A DNA stretch of 64,000 nt, from the NCBI RefSeq assembly GCF_014621695.1, contig NZ_CP061281.1, positions 1,984,001 to 2,048,000 of the forward strand. Reading direction: 5' to 3'. The translations under genes were made by a program, and so were the position numbers. Below are positions 35,915 to 44,632 of this stretch, in pieces. This DNA is from Streptomyces xanthii (GTDB lineage: Bacteria > Actinomycetota > Actinomycetes > Streptomycetales > Streptomycetaceae). Each line of letters starts with the position of its first letter. Within the stretch, counting starts at the first letter, position 1. The notes beneath the pieces were generated by a model that saw only the letters and a list, made by a program, of their open reading frames with translations, made no database searches and was not told where the DNA came from.

Positions 35915-37194
35915 GAGCCCGCCCCCGTACCCGTGTCCGTCCGTGCCTTGCGGCGCCGTGCGTCCCGTACCGCCACCGCCGTGCCGCCCAGGCCCGCCAC
36001 CGCGATCAGGCCGCCGACGAGGACGTACGTGGCCAGGCGGGCGTTGCGCTCGTCCGCGGTCTCCGTGAGAGGGACCGGGAGGATCTCCGGGGGCTTGGCG
36101 TCGATGGCGTCCGGGTCCGCGTGCGGGGCCTGGATCGGGTTCTTCGGGTCCGCGATCTCGGTGACCGCGCGGACCGGGTCGACGACGCCCCAGCCGACGA
36201 GCCGGTCACGGCCGTTGATGGAACGCTCGGCGGTCTGCTCGATCTGGGCGACGACCTCCTGGGCCGTCCAGTCCTTGTGGTGCTGCTTGATCAGGGCCGC
36301 GACCGCCGCGACGTACGGCGCCGAGAAACTCGTGCCGTTGTCGGAGCAGTGGCCGCCCAGGGGGACCGTGGAGATCATGTCGACGCCCGGCGCGGCCACG
36401 CCGACGTCGTCGTTCGACTGCGAGAAGGCGGCGCGCTCGTTGTTGCGGTCCGACGCGGCGACCGCGAGGACGCCCTTGTACGAGGCCGGGTAGGTCTTCT
36501 TCACGTTGCCGCCGAGGCCGTCGTTGCCCGCGGAGGCGACGACCACGATGTTCTTCCGCAGGGCGGCGTTGACCGCGGTCTCCAGGGTGGAGCCGGGCTC
36601 CAGGGCCTTCTCCGTGTCCTGGGAGATGTTGATGACGTCGGCACGCTGGCGGATCGCGTGGTTGATCGCGTCCGCCAGGTCGTCGGAGTTGCCGTGGCCC
36701 TCGGCGTCGTTCTGCTTGATCGGGATGATCGTCGCTTCCGGGGCGAGGCCCACGAAGCCCGTGCCGCTCGCCTTGCGCGCGGCGATGATGCCGGCGACGC
36801 GGGTGCCGTGCCCGACGGTGTCGGTGGTGCCCTTCGCGTTGCCGCGGCCCTCGATCTTCTTGCCCTTGTCGTCCTTCGGCGGCAGGTAGTTGCCGCCCGA
36901 GGCCACGTCCACGGCGCTCTTCAGCTGCGGGTTCTTGACGTCCACGCCCGTGTCGATGACCGCGACGCGCACACCCTTGCCGGTGGCGCTCTGCCACAGG
37001 TCGTCGAGGTTGACGCGCTGCAGCGCCCACGGCCGGCCCGCGTACTTCTTGCCGCCGAACGTGCACTGTCCGCTGTCCGCCGCCGCCGGGGCCGCCGGCA
37101 GGGCGAGCACGGCCATCGACGCGGTCAGCGCGGTGGCCGCGGACAGGGCGGCCGGCCGCGCGGTGCGGCGGGCCCAGTTGCTGGTGATCGCCAT
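35911..37194 (-). CDS. mycP: Mycosin-type subtilisin protease MycP (2)
   Basis: 427 aa. Signal sequence (ALTASMAVLALPAAPAAA). Triad: Asp about 81 (AVIDTG), His about 129 (VGHGTRVAGI), Ser about 289 (NGTSFSAP). A C-terminal helix (YVLVGGLIAVAGLGGTAVAV) and basic tail anchor it. Pairs with eccB 49 bp upstream; mycosin-core coupling is typical of ESX loci. It differs from the other mycosin in this window at many positions, so the two are not a recent duplication. Confidence 0.93.
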   Translation of the reverse strand: MAITSNWARRTARPAALSAATALTASMAVLALPAAPAAADSGQCTFGGKKYAGRPWALQRVNLDDLWQSATGKGVRVAVIDTGVDVKNPQLKSAVDVASGGNYLPPKDDKGKKIEGRGNAKGTTDTVGHGTRVAGIIAARKASGTGFVGLAPEATIIPIKQNDAEGHGNSDDLADAINHAIRQRADVINISQDTEKALEPGSTLETAVNAALRKNIVVVASAGNDGLGGNVKKTYPASYKGVLAVAASDRNNERAAFSQSNDDVGVAAPGVDMISTVPLGGHCSDNGTSFSAPYVAAVAALIKQHHKDWTAQEVVAQIEQTAERSINGRDRLVGWGVVDPVRAVTEIADPKNPIQAPHADPDAIDAKPPEILPVPLTETADERNARLATYVLVGGLIAVAGLGGTAVAVRDARRRKARTDTGTGAGS

Positions 37195-37243
37195 GGTTCG
37201 GGCTTCCCCTCCTGCTCTCGTCCTGCTCTCGTCCGCCGGTCCG

Positions 37244-38773
37244 CTACGAGCCCTGCGGCTGCCGTGCGGCGGCCTGCGAGAGGCGCGGTCCGGTGGGCAG
37301 GAAGGACGACCAGGTGGAGGGGATCGGGGCCGGGTCCACGTTGTCGTAGCCGAGGAGCTTGCGCGCGATCTCCGCCTCCTGCTGCTCCGCCTTGCGCTGC
37401 TTCTCCGTCGTGCCGATGCCCTTGTCGTCGGTGGCGCTGTCCGCGTTCGACTGCAGGGCGTAGCGCAGTCCGGTGTCGGTGACGAGGAAGACGCCGCCCG
37501 CCTTGGTCTCGGTGCCCTGGAACTGGCGGAAGATCTGGCCGGAGCCGGGCGTGACGTACGCGCTGGAGGAACCGGTGGGCAGGTCGGCGGGGAAGTCCGT
37601 GCCGGCCCATGTCGACAGGCTGGTGTTGCCGCCCTTGACCGAACGCAGCGTGTTGCACACCGTGTTGCGGCCGCTGGTGGCGCTCGCGCCGTTGTTGACC
37701 GTCTTCGCGCCCCGCGTCGGCCACTTGGCGCCCTCGCCCTCGAAGGGGACGCTGCCGGTGACGGCGGCGGGGTTGACCTGGGCGGCCTTTCCGGTCGAGT
37801 TCACATTGACCAACTGCTGGCTGTTGAGCAGGAGTTGAGCGGTGAACTCGGAGATCGCGGCCACCTTGCCCCGGAGCACGACGTAGTACTGCATCCGCGT
37901 GCCGTCCAGGGCCCGCAGAACGGTGCCGACCTTGTCGTACTGGGCGTTGCCGCTGCCGGCCACCGCGTTCGCGGTCTGGCCGACGGTGCCGGGCACGGTC
38001 GGGATCGAGATCGGCGAGCCCTGGTGCGTCGTGCGCAGCCACTCGGTGGAGACGCGCTGCGGGGCGCGGCCCTGGGTGTCGAGCGCGGTGAGCAGGCCCT
38101 CCTGCGCCGGGTTCGTGATCTTGTACGAGGTGCCGCGGGCGTCGACGACGTACTGCGCCTTGGTGACCGCGTCGGTGACGTACATGAGCTGGCCGCCGGA
38201 GAGCTTGTCGCGGCCCTCCGACTTGCCCCACTCCTTCTTCGCGAGGACGAACGCGGCCTTCTGGATGGCGCGACCGCCGTCGCTGGGGCGCTCGCACACC
38301 ATCCAGCGCTTGCCGGCCTCGGCCTCGGAGCTGGAGGGCAGGCGGTCGGGGGCGTACGGGATGCCGAGCGTGGCGCCGTGCGGGGGCTTGCCGCTGTCGA
38401 GGACCTTCTCGTCGACGGTCACGACGTCGTCCGTGTAGTCCTTGAGGAGCAGCTTGGCCGACGCCGTGTTCAGGACGGGGTGCAGCTGCTTCTGGCCGTC
38501 GGTCTTGAGGACCACGTAGCGCGTCGTCGAGTCGCTCGCCACGATCACGTTCTTCTGGGTGGCGTCCCACTCCTTGGGGGCCGCGGGGCTGAACATCCCG
38601 ATGCCGCCGAAGACCGCGAGGACCACGACACCGACGATGGTGCCGGGCAGCACCGCGCGCAGCGGGCGCGGGGCGCCTTCCTCGGAGCCCGTCGGAGAGG
38701 GCTGCAGGAAGGACGCGAGCGTGCGCCGCTTCGCGAAGGTGTAGGCGTTGAGTTCGTCCCGCCGTGATGCCAT
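37244..38773 (-). CDS. eccB: ESX/T7SS core protein EccB
   Basis: 509 aa, normal EccB length. Cytoplasmic head MASRRDELNAYTFAKRRTLA, one membrane helix (about 45-65, LPGTIVGVVVLAVFGGIGMF) and a large periplasmic domain with several cysteines. EccB sits at the periplasmic side of the complex. Same strand as mycP(2), divergent from eccE. Confidence 0.95.
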   Translation of the reverse strand: MASRRDELNAYTFAKRRTLASFLQPSPTGSEEGAPRPLRAVLPGTIVGVVVLAVFGGIGMFSPAAPKEWDATQKNVIVASDSTTRYVVLKTDGQKQLHPVLNTASAKLLLKDYTDDVVTVDEKVLDSGKPPHGATLGIPYAPDRLPSSSEAEAGKRWMVCERPSDGGRAIQKAAFVLAKKEWGKSEGRDKLSGGQLMYVTDAVTKAQYVVDARGTSYKITNPAQEGLLTALDTQGRAPQRVSTEWLRTTHQGSPISIPTVPGTVGQTANAVAGSGNAQYDKVGTVLRALDGTRMQYYVVLRGKVAAISEFTAQLLLNSQQLVNVNSTGKAAQVNPAAVTGSVPFEGEGAKWPTRGAKTVNNGASATSGRNTVCNTLRSVKGGNTSLSTWAGTDFPADLPTGSSSAYVTPGSGQIFRQFQGTETKAGGVFLVTDTGLRYALQSNADSATDDKGIGTTEKQRKAEQQEAEIARKLLGYDNVDPAPIPSTWSSFLPTGPRLSQAAARQPQGS

Positions 38774-39010
38774 CTGTGTCCGCTCTCTCCCCGTGCGGAG
38801 CCGTGGGGGCGAGTTCCCCCGGTCTTCCCCGTCTTCGGTCGACGTGATCGCCTGCGGTACGTGCCGCGGCGGTCAGACCCGGCCCCTACTATGCCTGTTG
38901 CGCCGGTGCGCGTGTGGCACGGGTAGGGTGCTGAGGCCTTCTGGCAAGGACTGTGGAACCTTCGAGGGGCCTTTGCGCATGGGATTTCGGGAGAGTTCGG
39001 GGGGTTTGGA
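38774..39010. promoter_or_regulatory. Divergent eccB/eccE promoter region
   Basis: 237 bp between the two starts. A TACTAT (38887-38892) could be a -10 box for eccE, but no fitting -35 is seen. Confidence 0.35.
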
Positions 39011-40408
39011 GTGATGGCTTCCGCAACGCGGGCTCGATCGCGGTCGCAATCGAGGTCACGATCGGGTGACCGTTCGCGGCAGGGTTCCCCACAGGGGTCC
39101 CCCACTCCTTCACAGGCACCACACATTCCGGAGCGGCGCGGACGCGGTGCGCGGTCCGGCGGCGCTCCGTACCGAGGTGCCGTCTCCCCGCATCTGAAGT
39201 CACGCTCGGGCCGCGGCGGCTCGTTCGGCGTGCAGCGGCTCGTGATGATCGAGCTGGCCGCCGCGCTGGTCGTGTGCGGCTGGGTGATCGGCACGGTCGC
39301 GCTGATCGCGACGGGCGCGGTCGCCGCCCTGCTCCTGCTGCTGGCGCTCGTACGCCGCCGGGGGCGCTCCCTGCCGGAGTGGCTGGGCACGATCCTCGCC
39401 CTGCGCGCCCGTAAGCGGCGCGCGGCGGGCGTGCCGGTGCCGCCGGGCACGGAGCCGGGCCTCGCGCCCGCCGTGGAGTGCGACCCGAGTCTGCGCACGT
39501 ACAGCTACAACCGGGGCGACGACCGGGACCAGCGTCCCGTCGGCATGGTCGGTGACGGCGGCTTCCTGACCGCGGTGCTCCAGGTCGAGTCGGACGCCAC
39601 CGCGCTGCGCGCCGAGCGCAGCCGGCGCCCGCTGCCGGTGGCCCTGGTGCGGGACGCGCTGGAGGTCGACGGCATCCGACTGGAGTCGGCGCAGATCGTG
39701 CTGCACACCCAGCCGGCGCCCGCGCTGCACCTGCCGCAGCAGTCCGTCGCGGTGAGCAACTACGCGCCGCTGCAGGCCCAGACGGGCTCGCCGGCGGTGC
39801 GCATCACCTGGATCGCTTTGAAGCTCGACCCCGAGCTGTGCCCGGAGGCCGTCGCGGCCCGCGGGGGCGGCGTGGTCGGCGCACAGAAGAGCCTCGCGCG
39901 CGTGGCCGAGCACCTGTCGAGCCGGCTCACCGGCGCCGGGTTCCGGGCCGGTGAGCTCACCGAGGAGGAGCTGGTCGCCGCGGTCGCCACGTCCGCGTGC
40001 GCCAACCCGATGGTGACCGCGCAGGCCGGCCGCAGCGAGGCGCCGCAGCGCCGCACCGAGGAGTCCGGCCGCAGCTGGCGCTGCGACAACCGCCGGCACA
40101 CGACGTACTGGGTCCGCCGCTGGCCCCAACTGGGCGGCGGGGGCACGACGTTGCCCCAGCTCGTGGCCCAGCTGACCACGGTGCCCGCGCTGGCGACGAC
40201 GTTCAGCCTGACGCTCGCCCCCGGCGACCAGCAGGACGTGACCCTCACCGGCCACCTGCGCATCACCGGCCGCAGCGACAGTGAACTGACCACCGCGCGC
40301 CGGGACTTGGAGCGGGCCGCGCGCAGTGTGCGCGCGAACCTGGTCCGCCTGGACCGCGAGCAACTGCCCGGCGTTCTCGCCACTCTGCCGCTCGGAGGTG
40401 CCCGCTGA
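39011..40408 (+). CDS. eccE: ESX/T7SS membrane protein EccE
   Basis: 465 aa. Start is uncertain: GTG at 39011 overlaps GGAG, and ATG at 39014 is adjacent. The first 70 residues are Arg/Ser-rich. Two hydrophobic helices (about 78-115, LVMIELAAALVVCGWVIGTV, LIATGAVAALLLLLALV) precede a soluble domain, the EccE layout. Low sequence conservation is normal for this component. Overlaps the next start by 1 bp. Confidence 0.85.
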   Translation: MMASATRARSRSQSRSRSGDRSRQGSPQGSPTPSQAPHIPERRGRGARSGGAPYRGAVSPHLKSRSGRGGSFGVQRLVMIELAAALVVCGWVIGTVALIATGAVAALLLLLALVRRRGRSLPEWLGTILALRARKRRAAGVPVPPGTEPGLAPAVECDPSLRTYSYNRGDDRDQRPVGMVGDGGFLTAVLQVESDATALRAERSRRPLPVALVRDALEVDGIRLESAQIVLHTQPAPALHLPQQSVAVSNYAPLQAQTGSPAVRITWIALKLDPELCPEAVAARGGGVVGAQKSLARVAEHLSSRLTGAGFRAGELTEEELVAAVATSACANPMVTAQAGRSEAPQRRTEESGRSWRCDNRRHTTYWVRRWPQLGGGGTTLPQLVAQLTTVPALATTFSLTLAPGDQQDVTLTGHLRITGRSDSELTTARRDLERAARSVRANLVRLDREQLPGVLATLPLGGAR

Positions 40409-41145
40409 TGGCCCTGACCAGCCACACCCCCGACCTCGGCGAGCGGCTGCGCACCGGTTTCGGCCTGCTCGGCCCGCGTCACCAGCGGCACTCGCTGCCG
40501 CCGGAGCACCTCGACACCCTGTCGCTGCCCATCGGCGACGACGGCGTGGTCGTCGGCGTGGACGCCGAGGGTCAGCCGGCCGTCATGGGCATCAACCGCC
40601 CGACGCCCTACGACATCGTGCTCATCGGCGGCCTGTGGACGGCGCAGGTGCTCGCGCTGCGGGCCGCCGCGACCGGCGCGCGGGTCGCCGTGGAGACGGG
40701 CCGCGCCCAGCACTGGGCGCAGCTCGTGCAGGCGGTCGGCGGCGGCCAGTCCGGCATGACCGTGCACGAGGTGGGCCGGGTTCCTCCGCAGGGCGCGTCG
40801 GCTGGCGGCCCGGTGCTGGTGATCCGCGACTGCGGCATGCGTCCGCCGCGCGGCCGGGTCGCCTCGGCGCCCTGGCAGTCCGTCCTGACGCTGCTGCCGT
40901 ATCTGAGCCCGGTCGCGCCGCGGCTCATGCGGCAGGCGCGACTCGTGGGCGTGCAGCGGGTGTCCCCGGACGAAGCGGCGGAGATCGGGCGTGTGATGGG
41001 GCTGCCGCGCGGCGAGTACGAGTCGCTGCCGACCCTCGCCGACGGCGTGACGCTGTGGTGCACGGACCGGGACCGGCAGTACGTGATGACGCAGGCGACC
41101 GACGCCGAGACCGGATTGTTGGGAACCGCACGCCGGATGGACTGA
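40408..41145 (+). CDS. Conserved T7SS-locus accessory protein, unknown function
   Basis: 245 aa, translationally coupled to eccE (TGATG). No signal peptide or membrane helix. It opens with a proline/arginine-rich head, then a compact domain (VVVGVDAEGQPAVMGINRP, YDIVLIGGLWTAQVLALRAA). I do not recognise the family. Coupling to eccE implies a role in assembly or regulation of the apparatus. Confidence 0.7.
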   Translation: MALTSHTPDLGERLRTGFGLLGPRHQRHSLPPEHLDTLSLPIGDDGVVVGVDAEGQPAVMGINRPTPYDIVLIGGLWTAQVLALRAAATGARVAVETGRAQHWAQLVQAVGGGQSGMTVHEVGRVPPQGASAGGPVLVIRDCGMRPPRGRVASAPWQSVLTLLPYLSPVAPRLMRQARLVGVQRVSPDEAAEIGRVMGLPRGEYESLPTLADGVTLWCTDRDRQYVMTQATDAETGLLGTARRMD

Positions 41146-41421
41146 GTCCGTCCCGTTCGTGGCGATTTGCCGCGCCTGTGCGGGCGTTCCCGCCGGGCGC
41201 GGCCGTCACGTGACCGGGCGCACGGCCCCGACGGGTGGGGCGGGCCTGCCGTGCACGCGCCATTCGTGATTAGGCTGGGACCGGACGTACGCGTACGCCC
41301 TTGTGCGGGGCGCGGGTACGTCAGGGGGCTGGGACCCAGGGGTGAGCCCGGCGGATCGGCGAAGGACAACGGTCTCCCCCATGCACGAACACGAGGGTGC
41401 TCGACCACACCAGGAGGCATT

Positions 41422-44367
41422 GTGAACAGCGATCGGGACGATTACCGCGGGGGCTGGGACTCGCCCGCCGATGATCAGTCCGACGCGGAGTCCAGTGTCG
41501 AGATGACGGGCGAGTTCACCATCGACTACGCCCCTCCGGCCTGGTACACGCAGAACGCGTCGGGTGCTGGCACGCCCGAGCCCGTCACGCCCGCGGCTCC
41601 GGTGCCGCCGCCGCCCGCTCCGACCCCGCCCCCGGCTGCCGCCCCCGTGGCCCCGGAGGCCGGTTCCGGCGCGGGGAACGGGGATCTGGAGAGCGGCGCC
41701 ACGATGCGGTTCTCCGCCGCCGCGCTGAAGCGGGAGTTCGAGGAGCTGGCCGCGCTCGGCGAGGACAGGTCCGGCGCCGGCGCGGCCGCCGCGCCCGCCG
41801 CCGCCCCCTCCGAGGGTGCGGCCGACAGCGAGTCGCCCCGCTCGTGGACCGATGTCCACCGGGTGGACGGCATGGGCGGTGCGGACGGATCGGTCGGTGC
41901 GGGTGATGCGACCGGGGCTGCGGGTGCCGGTGGTTCGGAGGTGCCCGAGGCCGTGTCCGGGCCCGAGTCCGACGTGCCCGACGCGCCGCTTTCCGGTGCC
42001 GCCGACTCCTCGGCTTCCAGTGACACCACCGACTCCTCCGGCTCTTCCGGCTCCTCCGACTCCTCCGGCTCCTCCGACGACGGGGACTTCCCGCTGGCCG
42101 CCGCTGCCGGTGGCCCGGTCGGCGAGGCCGCCGACGACGCCCCCGAGTCCGGCGAAGTGGAGGCCTCCGCTCCTGAGGTGCCCGAGACGCCCGAGGTCAC
42201 CGACGCCCCCGCCGCACCGGAAGCAGCCCCGGAAGCCGCCCCCGCCCAGGCGGACGGCGACGTCGCGGAGCAGCCCGGTCCCGCCGCCTGGACTCCCCCG
42301 CCCGCGCCGGAAGGCGGCGTACCTCCGCTGCCGCCCACCTTCCAGCCGGCCGAGCCGAGCGCCCCGGCCCCGGCCCAGCAGTGGGCCGACCCGACGCAGG
42401 CGGCCCCGCCGGCCCCGCAGCAGCCCGCCGCGCCCCAGGGCTGGCCGGCCCAGCAGCCCCCGGCGGCCCCCGCCCCGGCCCAGCCGCAGCCTCAGGCTCA
42501 GCCGCCGGCCCAGCCCCAGGGCGGCTACGGCTTCCCGCAGCCGCAGCCGGCCCCGTCCGCCCCCCTGCCCGACGCCAACTCCCCTGCGCCGCAGGGTGGT
42601 TACGGCTTCCCGCAGCAGCAGCCCCCGGCCCCGCCGCAGGCGCAGCCCCAGCCGCCCGCGCAGCCCCAGCCCGGCATGCCCAACCCGCCTGCCCCGCAGG
42701 GTGGTTACGGCTTCCCGCAGCAGCAGCCCCAGCCGCAGCCCGGCCAGCCCCTGCCCCCGCAGCAGCAGGGCGCTCCGGTGCCGCCGCAGCAGCCGGGCGC
42801 GGGCTACGGCTTCCCCCCGCCGCAGGCCGCCGTGCCGCCGCAGGCGCCCGTACCGCCGCAGGCCGCTCAGCCGCAGCCGCCGGCCCAGCCCTACCCGGGT
42901 CAGCCGCAGCCGGGCCAGCAGGGGCAGCCGCAGCCTGGTCAGCCCAGCGCCCCGCACCCGGGCCAGCCGCAGCCGCCCGCCGGCACGGACCCGCGCACGG
43001 GTGCCGCCTGGCCTCAGCCCGTGCAGCACGACCAGCGTCAGCCGACGAACGTGGGCGGTGCCCCGCTCGGTTACACGGCGGCGGTCGAGCTGTCCGCCGA
43101 CCGGCTGCTCAACAACAAGAAGCAGAAGGCGAAGAGCACCCGCCCCGGCGGCGGCAACTCGCGCTTCAAGCTGGGCGGCAAGAAGGAGGAGGCCGAGCGG
43201 CAGCGGAAGCTGGACCTGATCCGCACCCCGGTGCTCTCCTGCTACCGGATCGCGGTCATCAGCCTCAAGGGCGGCGTCGGCAAGACGACGACGACCACCG
43301 CGCTCGGCTCGACGCTCGCCACGGAGCGCCAGGACAAGATCCTCGCGATCGACGCCAACCCGGACGCGGGCACCCTCGGCCGCCGCGTGCGGCGCGAGAC
43401 CGGCGCCACGATCCGTGACCTGGTGCAGGCGATCCCGCATCTGCAGTCGTACATGGACATCCGGCGGTTCACCTCGCAGGCCCCGTCGGGCCTGGAGATC
43501 ATCGCCAACGACGTGGACCCGGCGGTCTCGACGACGTTCAACGACGAGGACTACCGGCGCGCGATCGACGTGCTCGGCAAGCAGTACCCGATCATCCTGA
43601 CGGACTCGGGCACCGGCCTGCTGTACTCCGCGATGCGCGGTGTGCTCGACCTCGCCGACCAGCTCATCATCATCTCGACCCCGTCGGTCGACGGCGCCTC
43701 CAGCGCGAGCACCACGCTCGACTGGCTCTCCGCGCACGGTTACGCGGACCTGGTCTCGCGCTCGATCACGGTCATCTCGGGTGTCCGCGAGACGGGCAAG
43801 ATGATCAAGGTGGAGGACATCGTCAGCCACTTCGAGACGCGCTGCCGCGGGGTCGTCGTGGTGCCGTTCGACGAGCACCTGGCGGCCGGCGCCGAGGTCG
43901 ACCTCGACATGATGCGGCCCAAGGTCCGCGAGGCGTACTTCAACCTCTCGGCGATGGTCGCGGAGGACTTCGTCCGGGCCCAGCAGCAGCAGGGCCTGTG
44001 GACGCAGGCCGACGGTCAGCAGCCGCCCACGATGGCACCGCCGATGCCGGGTCAGCAGCAGCCGTACCCGGGCCAGCAGCCGTACCCCGGCCAGCAGCCG
44101 CCGCAGGCCCCGTACCCGCAGCAGGGTGGTGTCCCGCCGCAGGCCCCGCCGCCGGGCCAGCCGGGCTACCCGGCCCAGCCCGGACAGCCGGCCCAGCCGG
44201 GTCAGCCCGGTCCGATGGCCCATCCGGGGCAACCGGGACAGCCGGGTCAGCCCGGTCAGCCCGGCCCGCAGCCCGGCTGGGGCGCCCCGCCGCCCCCGCA
44301 GCAGGCCCAGGCCGGACAGCCCGGCCCGCCCCCGGGATGGCAGCAGCCGCAGCCGCCTCAGCAGTGA
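41422..44367 (+). CDS. Proline-rich MinD/ParA-type ATPase (EspI-like)
   Basis: 981 aa from a GTG with AGGAGG 4 nt upstream. About 590 residues of low-complexity Pro/Ala/Gln/Ser sequence contain several GGYGFPQ units. The deviant Walker A KGGVGKTT (about 616-623) starts a MinD/ParA-like domain of about 250 residues. A Pro/Gln/Gly tail ends the chain. This matches EspI of mycobacterial ESX-1: proline-rich arm plus P-loop ATPase. Role by analogy is regulation of secretion. Confidence 0.85.
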   Translation: MNSDRDDYRGGWDSPADDQSDAESSVEMTGEFTIDYAPPAWYTQNASGAGTPEPVTPAAPVPPPPAPTPPPAAAPVAPEAGSGAGNGDLESGATMRFSAAALKREFEELAALGEDRSGAGAAAAPAAAPSEGAADSESPRSWTDVHRVDGMGGADGSVGAGDATGAAGAGGSEVPEAVSGPESDVPDAPLSGAADSSASSDTTDSSGSSGSSDSSGSSDDGDFPLAAAAGGPVGEAADDAPESGEVEASAPEVPETPEVTDAPAAPEAAPEAAPAQADGDVAEQPGPAAWTPPPAPEGGVPPLPPTFQPAEPSAPAPAQQWADPTQAAPPAPQQPAAPQGWPAQQPPAAPAPAQPQPQAQPPAQPQGGYGFPQPQPAPSAPLPDANSPAPQGGYGFPQQQPPAPPQAQPQPPAQPQPGMPNPPAPQGGYGFPQQQPQPQPGQPLPPQQQGAPVPPQQPGAGYGFPPPQAAVPPQAPVPPQAAQPQPPAQPYPGQPQPGQQGQPQPGQPSAPHPGQPQPPAGTDPRTGAAWPQPVQHDQRQPTNVGGAPLGYTAAVELSADRLLNNKKQKAKSTRPGGGNSRFKLGGKKEEAERQRKLDLIRTPVLSCYRIAVISLKGGVGKTTTTTALGSTLATERQDKILAIDANPDAGTLGRRVRRETGATIRDLVQAIPHLQSYMDIRRFTSQAPSGLEIIANDVDPAVSTTFNDEDYRRAIDVLGKQYPIILTDSGTGLLYSAMRGVLDLADQLIIISTPSVDGASSASTTLDWLSAHGYADLVSRSITVISGVRETGKMIKVEDIVSHFETRCRGVVVVPFDEHLAAGAEVDLDMMRPKVREAYFNLSAMVAEDFVRAQQQQGLWTQADGQQPPTMAPPMPGQQQPYPGQQPYPGQQPPQAPYPQQGGVPPQAPPPGQPGYPAQPGQPAQPGQPGPMAHPGQPGQPGQPGQPGPQPGWGAPPPPQQAQAGQPGPPPGWQQPQPPQQ
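42522..42830 (+). repeat. GGYGFPQ repeat block in the EspI-like gene
   Basis: Four copies of a (G)GYGFP unit (near 42522, 42597, 42706 and 42800), separated by PQ-rich spacers. The DNA is near-identical between copies at the core. Confidence 0.7.
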
Positions 44368-44378
44368 CAACGTGTCAG

Positions 44379-44412
44379 AAGGCCCGCACCGCCCGCCGGT
44401 GCGGGCCTTTTG
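44379..44412 (+). terminator. Terminator after the EspI-like gene
   Basis: AAGGCCCGCACC pairs with GGTGCGGGCCTT over a 7-nt loop, followed by TT. Confidence 0.9.
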
Positions 44413-44544
44413 CACACCCGGGTGCGCACCGCGCCGAAAGTGACCGCCACGCCCTGGCCTGCATCGCATCAGAGGTCTCGACCAATGTGCCAAAAATGCA
44501 GGTCAACTCGTTATTTCCGCAGGCCACATGGGGTTCACCTGCCG

Positions 44545-44574
44545 TTGACGTTTCTCGACAGCCGCTGGTACACA
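44545..44574 (+). promoter_or_regulatory. Possible promoter of the peptide transporter operon
   Basis: TTGACG (44545-44550), an 18-bp spacer and TACACA (44569-44574), about 60 bp before the start codon, in a stretch with lower GC than average. Confidence 0.4.
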
Positions 44575-44632
44575 CACTTCATTCGATCTGGAAAGTCCCT
44601 GCTGTGCGAGCGATGCGCGAGGTCACCGACCG

